Source: Vreelandella malpeensis | Lineage (GTDB): Bacteria; Pseudomonadota; Gammaproteobacteria; Pseudomonadales; Halomonadaceae | Reading direction: 5' to 3' | NCBI RefSeq assembly: GCF_020622355.1 | Contig: NZ_WHVL01000007.1 | Span: 1 to 64,000, forward strand | Length of the DNA: 64,000 nucleotides | Shown: piece by piece, positions 31,901 through 40,065 of the stretch | Layout: the number at the start of each line of letters is the position of its first letter | Numbering within the stretch: position 1 is the stretch's first letter | The notes under the pieces: model-generated | The model's input: only the letters and a program-made list of their open reading frames with translations | Told to the model about the DNA's origin: nothing | The model's database searches: none | Program-made: the position numbers and the translations under genes

Positions 31901-34287
31901 ACCGCGCCGCCCCTACGAATCCAGAGCTGTTCGGTGGGAGAAAAGCGCGCTTGCCCGGGGGCCAGCGCGCCAAAGGTGATCTCGCGGCCCTGGGCGTCGT
32001 GAACGACACAGGCGTCGTCACGAAGTGACAGCGACAGGCTGGCCCCGGGCAGCGACCAGCCCTGGCCGAGCGGGCCGACGGTGGCGTTGCTGGAAAGGTA
32101 GCCGCGGCTGAATACGAACGGGCGCGGCGCGGGCAGCGCGAAATCGGTCTCGGCGGGCAGCAGCTTGGCGCCCAGCAGCGGGTTGACCGGGCTGCCCACG
32201 GCGGGCTGGCAGGCGCTGCAGTTGCTCGCCAGGCCGTCGGTGATGTCGATGTCGTCGAAAGCCACCGGCGAGGCGGCGGCGATCTCGCTTGTGAGTGTGG
32301 GCGTCTGGTGAGGCTCGAGGGTGACGTCCTCGCTCTCTTCCGGTTCGGCCTCGCCGGGTAGGCGCGGCAGCACGATCGCCTGACCTCGGCCACGGCCGGG
32401 GCTGCCGCCGGAGTTGATGCGTACCTGAGAGCCCACAATGGTCACACCGCTCGGGTCGAGCTTGATGAAGCTGCCGCCAGCCTTGAGGGTGATCTCGGCA
32501 CCGGCTTCCAGCACGATCTGCGTGCCCGCCTTGTGGTGAACCTCCTGCCCCGCTTCCAGCAGTTGCGCCTCGCCGTACCGCTCGTGGCGGGTCTGGTCTA
32601 CCTGCAGGTGGTCGTCGCCCTCGATGTGGGTGAAGCGGTCGTTGTGGACCGTCAGGTGATCATCGTGATGGATCTCACTGAGACGATTGCGGTGCACCTT
32701 GAGAAAGCTGTCATTGCGGATCTCCTCGGTGCGGTCGTTGAGGGTCAGCAGCTCCAGATCCTTCTGGGCGTGGAGCCAGATCTGCTCTTCCCCTGCTTCG
32801 TCCTCGAAGCGCAGTTCGTTGAAGCCCTCCGCCTTGTGGCTCTGGGTGCGGATGGTGGTACGGGTCTTGTGTTCGGGCAGCGAATACGGCGGCGTATTGA
32901 CAGCATGGTACGTCCGCCCGGTGACCAGCGGCTGGTCCGGGTCGCCTTCCAGAAACGAAACGATGACTTCGTGGCCAATGCGGGGAATGGCGATGCTGCC
33001 GTAACCACCACCGGCCCAGCCTTGGGAGACGCGCACCCAGCAGCTGGCCGTGTCGTCGGGTTCGGCGTAGCGGTCCCAAGGGAACTGGACTTTCACCCGG
33101 CCGTGCTCATCGCAGTGAATCTCCTCGCCCTCGGGGCCGACCACGAACGCCACCTGGGGGCCGTCGATGCGAGGCTTGGGGTTGGGGGTGGCGCGCCAGG
33201 GGGCGTCGCCGGGCATGAGGGTGATCTGGTTGGTGTAACGCGTCATGCCGCTGGCGTCACCCTGGGTCATACCATCTTCTTCCAGCGCCTGGGGCTGTTC
33301 GCCCGTGTGCTCGGCCGCCACCACCTGCCAGTCGCGGTTGAGGTTCTGCGTATCGTGGCCGGTGAGGCTGAAGCGCACGCCGGGGGCGAGTTCCGGCAGA
33401 TCGCTTTCGGCACTCGCCGTGGTGGCATCGCGGCGCAGATGTTCGAGGCGGATGCGTGTGAAGGGCTTGCCGGAGGCGTCCTGCTTGTAGCGTCCGGGGT
33501 AGTCGAAGTGCTCGTAGTCGCTCTGCTGGCCGTGGTCCGCGATATCCTCGCCTTCGTGGTCGTGGAGCTGGGCGTAGGCGGGGTTCTTGAAGCTGTAGTC
33601 CTTGAGTTGGGCGCTGGCGGCGGCGACCCGGGCGGTGTGGCTGAGCTTGCGCACATGGCGCGTGGGCGGCGTGCCGCCGGCGCGGCTGTGGTAGGTGCGC
33701 TCGCCCAGGTTGGTCAGTGCCTGCGGGTCGTCGGAGAACACCAGTCGGTGGGCGCCGCCGTCACTGTCTTCGCCTTTCTCATCAAACAGGTGAAAATAGA
33801 ATAGTCCTTCCTCAGCGGCGAGGCGCTCGATGAAGGCGAGATCGGTCTCGCGGTACTGCACGCAGTACTCGCGCTCGGCGGGTTCTCGGCTGACCGCGAA
33901 GGCCACATCGGTGATGCCGCGCTCGTCCAGCAGGGTGTTGATGATGGTGAGGGGGTCCACCTTCTGGAAGATGCGCGAGTTGTGGCGAAGCGACGTGCGC
34001 CACAGCGCCGGGCGCAGCGTGAGGGTATAGAAGGTGCGCCGGTGGCCGCGATCGCCGCGACCGAACTCGCTGATGATACCGTGGACCTGGCGCAGCGGCG
34101 CGCCGTCCTGCCATACGGTGAGCGTCGCTTCGCGATCGAGCAGCTCGGCCGCGTCCAGATCACCATCACGGCTGGCGAGGGTGGCGGTCAGCGCGAAGGG
34201 TTCGGAGAGGGCCTCGCGGTGGGTGAAGTCGATGACCGCGACGTCATCGACGCCGGGAATAGTGAGCGTAAATTTTACATTGTTCAT
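28492..34287 (-). CDS. VgrG-Rhs fusion: T6SS spike with Rhs toxin cage
   Basis: A 1931-residue protein. Residues 1-635 are a full VgrG: gp27-like hub, gp5-like OB region (WVRVSQGWAGGGYGSIAIPR near 417-436) and a beta-helix with repeating acidic/His strands (about 510-625). Residues about 690-735 look like the Rhs N-terminal domain (PVNPLLGAKLLPAETDF...RGYLSS), followed by many YD repeats. The core ends with DPIGLLGG-x11-13-NPAEMVDPLGL (to 1766), the usual autocleavage region. Residues 1767-1931 are the variable toxin tip. It follows PAAR-lysozyme and its immunity gene and is followed by an overlapping membrane protein gene. It is the only VgrG in the cluster. The ATG at 34287 follows AGAGG. 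Confidence 0.93.
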   Translation of the reverse strand: MNNVKFTLTIPGVDDVAVIDFTHREALSEPFALTATLASRDGDLDAAELLDREATLTVWQDGAPLRQVHGIISEFGRGDRGHRRTFYTLTLRPALWRTSLRHNSRIFQKVDPLTIINTLLDERGITDVAFAVSREPAEREYCVQYRETDLAFIERLAAEEGLFYFHLFDEKGEDSDGGAHRLVFSDDPQALTNLGERTYHSRAGGTPPTRHVRKLSHTARVAAASAQLKDYSFKNPAYAQLHDHEGEDIADHGQQSDYEHFDYPGRYKQDASGKPFTRIRLEHLRRDATTASAESDLPELAPGVRFSLTGHDTQNLNRDWQVVAAEHTGEQPQALEEDGMTQGDASGMTRYTNQITLMPGDAPWRATPNPKPRIDGPQVAFVVGPEGEEIHCDEHGRVKVQFPWDRYAEPDDTASCWVRVSQGWAGGGYGSIAIPRIGHEVIVSFLEGDPDQPLVTGRTYHAVNTPPYSLPEHKTRTTIRTQSHKAEGFNELRFEDEAGEEQIWLHAQKDLELLTLNDRTEEIRNDSFLKVHRNRLSEIHHDDHLTVHNDRFTHIEGDDHLQVDQTRHERYGEAQLLEAGQEVHHKAGTQIVLEAGAEITLKAGGSFIKLDPSGVTIVGSQVRINSGGSPGRGRGQAIVLPRLPGEAEPEESEDVTLEPHQTPTLTSEIAAASPVAFDDIDITDGLASNCSACQPAVGSPVNPLLGAKLLPAETDFALPAPRPFVFSRGYLSSNATVGPLGQGWSLPGASLSLSLRDDACVVHDAQGREITFGALAPGQARFSPTEQLWIRRGGAVEEGDNLAPRWTLLDDALRDDDSRIVLSDTGGLYYVFTPSATPGAQGATSLVLAEERDRNGYTTAYQWEADLLTRVIDSAGRHYQFIYESLLPERPGDAGQRLTGVKLAREADGSAADDWLVRYSFSALGDLLAVRHRHGEMVREFEWDNHLLTAHRVPGGMEAHYTWDRHAPDGRVVGQQEAGGLARRYEYHIDHTQVTDSLGREERYHFVGSGPGKRWTAHTRADGSRIEFRYDRAGHKIATVDPLGRETLIERDDSGQVIGQTTPDGQRWAIERNALGNTVRMEGPENQRWQIARDERGQPVDITAPEGTTTFAYADERLPDRPTTVTDPVGATHQREWNALGQVTAEIDCSQQRTEYAYDHHGYLASATNALGENTRTQHDALGRRTATQLPNGLYWHHHYNPQGRLVEVEGPQGFRQQFFFDEHGRPAQRIEADGSQQFTAYDDVGRLSELTLGNGAVYRFAYDGMDRLASDTGPDGREQQYRYDAAGQLIERIEAGRPGPDGQPLATRYEYDAAGRLAARHLPATEHAPASQEQYRWGANGQLLSVTNEHGEVAFSYDDAQRLVGEQQRHAAIDGGSAWQWQQHHMLTANGAPQQSQFGDLPALEWHTYGSGHLHGLSAPELNLAIELTPDALHRETRRQMSLTGSDQTQPLILERGYTNLGQLDHLTLSGAQASNGQQYQYDALGRMSFRALQGESAQVIAYSYDAAGRLTGSQHGDQAHRYAVDAAGNPLDGQQPVTDNRLTQHNGTRYRFDGAGNLIERQQPSGERLTMGYDGANRLVSLTRTSAYGPTMEAAYRYDALGRRISKAVRHANGTATTTHYGWDGDRIVREESENQRSTIVYEPGSFVPMLRIDDTQQGQQLSAFVTDAIGTPMQLVAASGDIQWQGQPDDWAAVKDVRGSARQPIRFQGQWQDEESGLYYNRHRYYDPQQGRYVSQDPIGLLGGTNLYGYVANPAEMVDPLGLNAWEAIKFHSKMIPRFIRDEGMDVLTRTATVVGGGGQVLLGGALCKTVMGCVAGAPIAGLGVSNIEEGFSENGRGFAREAAVNQLGDQWGNLAIEGANLGTSVGGLLRPIQKPGTFQLFRSLPEDFVPAYQSATATGLTIEAGSAGMGAYSGVNSFMESNEECQK

Positions 34288-34342
34288 ACTACTATGCCTC
34301 TGTTTTCAATGGATACTTGTATTGACATGGGTACCGCCGCTT

Positions 34343-34822
34343 TCATCTGACGGCTGTCCGTTGCAACTGATAAAACCATCCATCCAAAAACAGCCATAAC
34401 TCACCGTTAACTATTTCGAAGGAGTACGTAGCATCATCGTTTTCATCACAGAATACGCTCAACTCATTGATAACGTTACGATCTTCACCATAGCCATAGA
34501 AATTACCATACCTTTCACTGCTGCTTGGAACCTCTCCCTCTATTTCATTCACGTAATGATTTTCTATGGCATAATGTGGATTCTCACACCCGTCGTCGTT
34601 CCAGAAAGTAAAGACATCTTCCTGTACGGAAATTCTAGAGTCCTGACGTAGCAAAGCCTCTTCACGGGTGGTCAATCCACCGCGATAGCGCTCTATGAGA
34701 TGTACCTCATACAGACCATAAACGGAGTCAATTAATACGCTCTCATCGACACTTTTAGCCTGCGTAGAGGCAATAGGTAATAACCAAAAAAACAAAAAGG
34801 AGAAAGCAGTCAGATTTACCAT
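34343..34822 (-). CDS. Candidate periplasmic immunity protein for the PAAR-lysozyme effector
   Basis: A 159-residue protein with a clear Sec signal peptide (hydrophobic 4-17, predicted cleavage after STQA). The mature part is acidic, with three cysteines and several aromatic residues (YGNFYGYGEDR). Its ATG overlaps the effector's stop codon (34816-34822), so the two are coupled. Known: immunity to cell-wall-degrading T6SS effectors works in the periplasm. No named family is recognised. The gene is AT-richer than the tss genes. It could alternatively be a Lprl-type lysozyme inhibitor of unknown fold. Confidence 0.7.
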   Translation of the reverse strand: MVNLTAFSFLFFWLLPIASTQAKSVDESVLIDSVYGLYEVHLIERYRGGLTTREEALLRQDSRISVQEDVFTFWNDDGCENPHYAIENHYVNEIEGEVPSSSERYGNFYGYGEDRNVINELSVFCDENDDATYSFEIVNGELWLFLDGWFYQLQRTAVR

Positions 34823-35700
34823 GTTTCATACACTCCTTTCGAGAACATATCCCATTCGGCTTTTCTACGATTAATAAGACCTTGGTTAACCTGCCCGTTA
34901 GAGATATTCCATGCTTTCCAGGCATCTTCAAGTGATGCGTAAGGAGTCTGCGCTTCAGGATCATTCAGCAGCTTTACGACAGATGAAGAATTAAAACCGC
35001 CAACACCGATGTTATAGGCAAGTATGTAGGCTGCATCTGCTTGATGCTCTTCAAGAGGCACTTCTATGGCACGATTGACAGCGTCGACAAAAGGCGAAAT
35101 ATCGTCCTGAAATATCTGCTCGGCTTGTTCTTGAGTAATACCATCTTTGTAAGTTGGCCACTCCTGACGGGAAATTAAATGGCCATATCCAATCGTTGCA
35201 CCCGGTACCCATCGCTCTATTGGACGACCTGTTTGATCATCGTAAGGGTGCAGGCGCAACTCCTCGACCCCTTTCAACCAATTCTCCCCCTGCGAACTCA
35301 AGGATGACGATTCAGAGGGTTCACTCGATGCTTCGTGAGTGCCATTGGTGTTTACCATTCCGGCAGCTACCGAAGAAAGAGCGCTGGAGGCGGTATGACC
35401 TCCCGTTATAGTGCTACCTCCTTCCCCGGAGCCAGAACCGATCACCACGCCGCCGCAATCGACCGCATGGCCCGTCAACGCCGCGGGCTTGCCGTCGATC
35501 AGAATCGTGCCGGAACCTTGAGCAATCGCGCGTGGGTGCTTGGGATGATTGGGCTTGTCGTGGGGCTCCAATGGATCGCCCACGCGGGCCATCGGTTTGC
35601 CATCCATGATCACCGTGGCGCTGCCGGCGGCGACAGGCGTCGGGGGAAAGCCATCGTGGTCGGTTCCCATATCGCCTACGAGTACGAATTTCTGGCCCAT
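34816..35700 (-). CDS. PAAR-domain T6SS effector with GH24 lysozyme domain
   Basis: In the 294-residue protein, residues 1-95 are a PAAR spike-tip domain with paired GD-x-T/H-x-G elements and conserved His/Cys (VGDMGTDHDGF; LTGHAVDCGG). Residues about 96-138 are a Ser/Gly-rich linker. Residues 139-294 are a T4/P21-lysozyme-like muramidase. By alignment with T4 lysozyme, E146 (in VEELRLHPYDD), D155 and T169 (in ATIGYGHL) match E11, D20 and T26, with an insert of about 8 residues between. It should cleave peptidoglycan in a rival's periplasm. AGGAGC precedes the ATG. It is followed by an overlapping immunity candidate. Confidence 0.88.
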   Translation of the reverse strand: MGQKFVLVGDMGTDHDGFPPTPVAAGSATVIMDGKPMARVGDPLEPHDKPNHPKHPRAIAQGSGTILIDGKPAALTGHAVDCGGVVIGSGSGEGGSTITGGHTASSALSSVAAGMVNTNGTHEASSEPSESSSLSSQGENWLKGVEELRLHPYDDQTGRPIERWVPGATIGYGHLISRQEWPTYKDGITQEQAEQIFQDDISPFVDAVNRAIEVPLEEHQADAAYILAYNIGVGGFNSSSVVKLLNDPEAQTPYASLEDAWKAWNISNGQVNQGLINRRKAEWDMFSKGVYETW

Positions 35701-35778
35701 TGTCGCTGCTCCTGCTGCTGTTCCGGTTCTGGTTCCGCGTATTCGTCCTGCTTGCCGCTTTGCTGTTGCGCTGGCGGG

Positions 35779-36363
35779 CTACTCATTCCACTTAGCGGGT
35801 GCCTCGAAACTAGCGACTTCCAAGGCGTCCACGTACTGGCGGGTGAAGCCCGCCGTCTCGAGGCTGTCGATGGCGCTCTGGCAGGCCAGTGGCAGGCGCG
35901 TCTGCAGCGGCACGCCGCTCAGGGTGACGCGCAGGGCGCGCAGCAGTCGCGTGCCGTGGCCGCTGCCCTTCCACTCGCGGCTGATGAAGAAAAAGCGGAT
36001 CTGCCAGGCGGCCTCGTCGTCCGGGCGGCAGGCCAGCACCATGCCCAAGGGCGGCCCTTCGCCGTGGCGCAGCGACAGAAGCCGCCCCTGCCAGTGGGCC
36101 ACCTGGCCGTCGTCGCGCTGCAGCCAGAGGCCGCGGTGCACGGTGAACTCCAGCGCGCGGCGCAGCGTCTGCAGTGCGGTGTCGTCACGCAGTACCCAGG
36201 GCGATTGGCCCTTGGCGTCCGCCTGAACCACCGCCTCGAGAAAGCCGTCGATATCCTCGTCGCGGGCCTTCTCCAGCGGGCGCGAGTGGCGGGTGCGCTG
36301 GCGGCGGTGGCGCGAGGCGGGCTTGTCCGCGCGGGAAAACAGCTTTTTAAATGGCGTCAGCAT
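35779..36363 (-). CDS. GNAT-like acetyltransferase in the T6SS cluster
   Basis: A 194-residue protein between tssM and the PAAR effector. It has a basic N-terminus (residues 18-34, Arg-rich) and a GNAT fold signature: motif A IRFFFISREWKGSGHGTRLLRAL (split over 122-144) with the acetyl-CoA loop G133-S-G135-H-G137, and a typical AGF near 171. Start: a longer frame exists, but the ATG at 36363 overlaps tssM by 17 bases and fits coupling. The target is unknown; it may modify a T6SS component, an effector or the cell itself. GNATs are not core T6SS parts. Confidence 0.7.
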   Translation of the reverse strand: MLTPFKKLFSRADKPASRHRRQRTRHSRPLEKARDEDIDGFLEAVVQADAKGQSPWVLRDDTALQTLRRALEFTVHRGLWLQRDDGQVAHWQGRLLSLRHGEGPPLGMVLACRPDDEAAWQIRFFFISREWKGSGHGTRLLRALRVTLSGVPLQTRLPLACQSAIDSLETAGFTRQYVDALEVASFEAPAKWNE

Positions 36364-39300
36364 GGCCACCTCGCTCGGCGTAGAGGGCGGAGGGCAGCTG
36401 GAAGCCCGCCGCCAGGGGCCGGGTAAAGGGGTTGGGCGCGCCGCCGGCGTAGAGCCGGTAGCGCATGGTGCCGCCATCCACGTTGAAGCGAAGCTCCAGC
36501 TCACGCTCGCTCACACTTGTGATATCGGCCTGCTCGAGCAGGCGAAACCACGCCCAGGCGCCGTCCTGGGCGACGCTTCTGGGCGAGCGGTTGACCTCGC
36601 TGGGCACCAAAGTGATGCGGCTTTCGGTGCCGCCGCGCAGGGAATTGGGCCAGATCATCGATACCCGCTGGCTGGCGCTGTGGGCATACTCGATCAGCTG
36701 GCCATCGACGCTGATGACGCTGCGCCGCTTGTTGGCGCTCAGGCTCACCGGCTCCAGAGCGAACTCCACGTCGAGCGCGCCGTCGCGGCTGAAGTAGGCG
36801 CGGCGAATCTGCTCAGCCTGGTCCACCGCGGTGTAGAGGCTTTCACGCAAGAGCGAGTTGCCCTCGGCGTCGGTCAGGTACTCCGGCGCCCCCTCGATGA
36901 AGGGCTGCAGGCTATCCTGATAGAAGGTGTCGAGGATGCCGCCGGGGGCAAAGAAGTCCTCGAAGTCGCTGAGCGCCACTTCCCGGGAGGCGCCGGGGGC
37001 GAGCGGATAGCGGCCCGCCAGGCGCTCCTGGTAGGGCGCGACCACATCGTCGAGCCACAGACTTTCCAGGTGGCGAGTGGCACTGGCCATCATCAGCTCC
37101 CAGCTCTGGTCGGCCAACTGGTGCAGCATGCGCCCGACCGGCTCCGGCGTGTCGTCGGCGATGCGCTTGAGGTTCTCGAGGGGGTCGCTACCGCGCAGCG
37201 ATAGACGGTCACGCACGCTGACGAAGGCGCTGCGGCCCGAATCGCTGGACTCCTCGATCTCGCGCAGGTAGTCGCGAAGTTGAGTGATGGCGACCTTGAT
37301 CTCGGTGAGCGACGACGGGTTGTCGTTGTCCGCCTGACCGAGCCGGTTGATCGGCGTGAACGGCTGCTCGATGGCCAGCGCCAGCTGGTAGCGCTGGGAC
37401 TGACGCAGCGCCTCGCGGGCCTGATCGTCATCCTCGGGCAGCTCCGGGTAGAGGCTGGTGTTGCGCGCAACCGCATCGAGCAGCCGGTCCAGCGGGCGCT
37501 GGGCGCCGACCAGGGCGTCCGCCACCACGATGGCCTGGTGGATGTCCGGCAGCGGTACCAGGCGGATATCGCGCAGCGCGTCGCGCCAGCTCACCTGGTA
37601 GTCGCTGACGTAGTGCTCGCGCAGCGCCACCTGCAGCTGCTCCTTGTCCGCCTCGCTGAAGTCGATGTCGTCGCGCTGGCCCAGTACCCAGACGTCGATC
37701 AGGGCGAGCTCCACGGCGCGGTCGAGTTCCTGCAGGAAATAGTTCTCGAAGCCGTCGCGAGTCACCAGGTACGCCAAGCGCACATGCTCCGGGTCGTCGT
37801 TGCGAGCCATGAAGACGGTGTTGAAGAGCGTGCCGACACTGCGACGCAGATCCAGCGGCTCGCCGCGGCGGTTGCCGGCGGCCTTGAGCGCGGCGTAGAC
37901 CCGCTCGTCGATGGGCTGACGCAAGAGATCCCGCTGGGCGGCCTCGATGCTGCCCGCAAGCGGCGCCATGGCCTGCTCGGCGCGGGGGCTGCCCGCCTCG
38001 ATGCGGCCCTCCAGGTCGCTGTGGGCCATGGCGTAGTCGAGGTGCCCCATCAGGCGCTGCTGCACGTCGGCCTGCTGCGGGAAGTAACCCTGCCAGCGGT
38101 TGGCCATGTAGCGCTCCACCCGCTCGGTCTGGCGGCCGCTCTGGTCGGACATCATGCGCAGCACCCGCAGCAGGGCGAGCTTCTCGTTGCTGCCCTCCTC
38201 GGCACGGTTCATGTCGTCCATGATGCCGATCATCAATGCCGGCAGGAACTGGTTCTCGAGCATGGCCAGGTACGCCCGCTCCACCTGGGCGCCGATCACG
38301 TGGCCCTGGTAGAGCCCCATGTCGGCGAAGTACGGCGTATGGGTGCGGTACTCGCCGAAGGTCTGCATGGCGTAGCGCAGCCGGTCCAGCGGTTCGAGCA
38401 GCTCACGGCCGCTGGGATCGTCGCTCTGGAAGGCGTCGGGCTGGGTGGCCAGGAAGGTTTCCGCACGCTCCTCCACCGCGGATAGCGACACGCTGTTCTT
38501 CTGGTAGAAGTGGGTCCAGCCGCCCACCAGCGCCACGCCAAGCACCGCGCAGAAGGCCAGACTTGCGTTGCGCGCGCGCTCCCGGCGCCGAGTGACGCGG
38601 GCGTTGTCCGCCGCCAGTCCCGCCTCCGGGTAGATGACCTTGTCGAACAGCTCCTCGGTGAAGTAGAGGGCGCTGCGGGTAGCCCGGTGGGCGGGCTGAA
38701 CGCTGTCGTCCATGCCGTAGCGCCGCGCGGCAGCGTCGACGAAGGGGTCCTCCGGCACGCCCTGCTGGTACACCGAGGTGAAGTAGGTACCGCGCACCAT
38801 CGCCGCCGTGGAGAAGCGGTCGCTGGAAAGCGACTCGGTCAGAAATCCCAGCAGTACGTCGCGAAGCCCGGCGAGCTGGCGCACGAAGCGAAACACCGAC
38901 TCGCGCTCCTCGCGGTCGCGACACTCGGCGAGCATGGTGGGCAACAGCTGGTTCAGGCGCGTCAGCATCGCATCGAAGTCCGCCGCGAACTCGCGCTCCC
39001 ACTGCCCTGGTGTCTCCATCGAGCCCGGCGTGAAGGTGAAGCCCAGCGGCGCCTTGCGCGCGGCGCGCGAGTAGTGGCGGAAGAAGTCGTCGAAGCCATG
39101 CAGCAGATCCATCTTGCTGAAAGTGACGTAGACCGGAAGCCGGGCGCCGTGGCGCTCCATCAGCTCTCGCAGGCGGCTGCGCAAGAGGGCCGCGTAGGCC
39201 TTGCGCACGGCGACCTGGGCGTGACTCAGGCGCGCCAGGTCGAGCACCAGCACGACGCCGTCCAGCGGGCGCTGGGCACGGTTGCGCTCCAGCCAGTCGA

Positions 39301-39994
39301 CGAAGTGATCCCAAAGCCGGCGCTGAAGCTCCTGGGGCTCGCCGCCTTCCATGGCGCCCTGGGTCAGCAGCTCGCCGTCCGGGTCGATCAGCACCGCCTG
39401 GTCGCCGATCCACCAGTCGAAGCCGAGCTGGCCCTGCTTACTGCTCTGCCCGGACGCCTTCATCACGTGGGTCAGGGCGAAGTTCTGCCCGGAGCGGTTG
39501 ATCAGGCTGGTCTTGCCGGCGTTCTCGACGCCCATGACCAGGTACCAAGGCAGCCGGTAGCGGGCATTGCCGCCGCCCAGGCTCTCGGTGATCTCGCCAA
39601 GCACGGCATTGAGCGAGGTCTCCTGGCGCTCGATCTGGGCGAGGATCGGGTCCTGCTGGAGCGCCGCTTCCTGGGCGCGTTCGGTATCGAGCTCGCGCAG
39701 CCGACGCGCCAGGCGCACGCCCCACACCACAGCGACCAGCGCCACGATGACCAAGGTAGCTGCCACGCGATTGACGAAGGGCGCCAGTGGCGTCACGCCG
39801 CCGATTTCCCAACCGGGCCCGAACCACCAGATCGCCACCAGCAGCAGGAGCACCAGGACCGCCCACAGCACCATGGAGAGCCGTGACAGCCCGCGCGCCT
39901 TGTTGGCATGGGCGTTGGCCCGGTTCTTCGCTGTCTGTGCCCTGGAGAAGCCCGGCACCCAGCGGCTTAGCGTCGATTTCAAGGTTGACCACAT
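36347..39994 (-). CDS. tssM: T6SS membrane-complex protein TssM (IcmF/VasK)
   Basis: This is the inner-membrane core of the T6SS trans-envelope complex, linking TssL to the outer-membrane lipoprotein TssJ. The 1215-residue protein has two N-terminal TM helices (about 40-58 and 76-93), a cytoplasmic NTPase-like domain with Walker A G155-VENAGKT162, a third TM (near 485-505), and a long periplasmic part ending in the TssJ-binding domain. The Walker A is intact. It is the last core gene of the operon and overlaps the GNAT gene. Confidence 0.96.
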   Translation of the reverse strand: MWSTLKSTLSRWVPGFSRAQTAKNRANAHANKARGLSRLSMVLWAVLVLLLLVAIWWFGPGWEIGGVTPLAPFVNRVAATLVIVALVAVVWGVRLARRLRELDTERAQEAALQQDPILAQIERQETSLNAVLGEITESLGGGNARYRLPWYLVMGVENAGKTSLINRSGQNFALTHVMKASGQSSKQGQLGFDWWIGDQAVLIDPDGELLTQGAMEGGEPQELQRRLWDHFVDWLERNRAQRPLDGVVLVLDLARLSHAQVAVRKAYAALLRSRLRELMERHGARLPVYVTFSKMDLLHGFDDFFRHYSRAARKAPLGFTFTPGSMETPGQWEREFAADFDAMLTRLNQLLPTMLAECRDREERESVFRFVRQLAGLRDVLLGFLTESLSSDRFSTAAMVRGTYFTSVYQQGVPEDPFVDAAARRYGMDDSVQPAHRATRSALYFTEELFDKVIYPEAGLAADNARVTRRRERARNASLAFCAVLGVALVGGWTHFYQKNSVSLSAVEERAETFLATQPDAFQSDDPSGRELLEPLDRLRYAMQTFGEYRTHTPYFADMGLYQGHVIGAQVERAYLAMLENQFLPALMIGIMDDMNRAEEGSNEKLALLRVLRMMSDQSGRQTERVERYMANRWQGYFPQQADVQQRLMGHLDYAMAHSDLEGRIEAGSPRAEQAMAPLAGSIEAAQRDLLRQPIDERVYAALKAAGNRRGEPLDLRRSVGTLFNTVFMARNDDPEHVRLAYLVTRDGFENYFLQELDRAVELALIDVWVLGQRDDIDFSEADKEQLQVALREHYVSDYQVSWRDALRDIRLVPLPDIHQAIVVADALVGAQRPLDRLLDAVARNTSLYPELPEDDDQAREALRQSQRYQLALAIEQPFTPINRLGQADNDNPSSLTEIKVAITQLRDYLREIEESSDSGRSAFVSVRDRLSLRGSDPLENLKRIADDTPEPVGRMLHQLADQSWELMMASATRHLESLWLDDVVAPYQERLAGRYPLAPGASREVALSDFEDFFAPGGILDTFYQDSLQPFIEGAPEYLTDAEGNSLLRESLYTAVDQAEQIRRAYFSRDGALDVEFALEPVSLSANKRRSVISVDGQLIEYAHSASQRVSMIWPNSLRGGTESRITLVPSEVNRSPRSVAQDGAWAWFRLLEQADITSVSERELELRFNVDGGTMRYRLYAGGAPNPFTRPLAAGFQLPSALYAERGGHADAI

Positions 39995-40065
39995 GAGCCT
40001 TCGTCCCTCGTCCCTTTAATGATGATCACCGGTTAATCCCGGGGGTGAAAAATGCCTGGCTGTCG

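Noticed and set aside
29500-32000. Repeating pattern that might suggest a tandem-repeat or CRISPR-like array
   Set aside because: The repeats are degenerate YD peptide repeats inside the Rhs coding frame, with no constant repeat or unique spacers.
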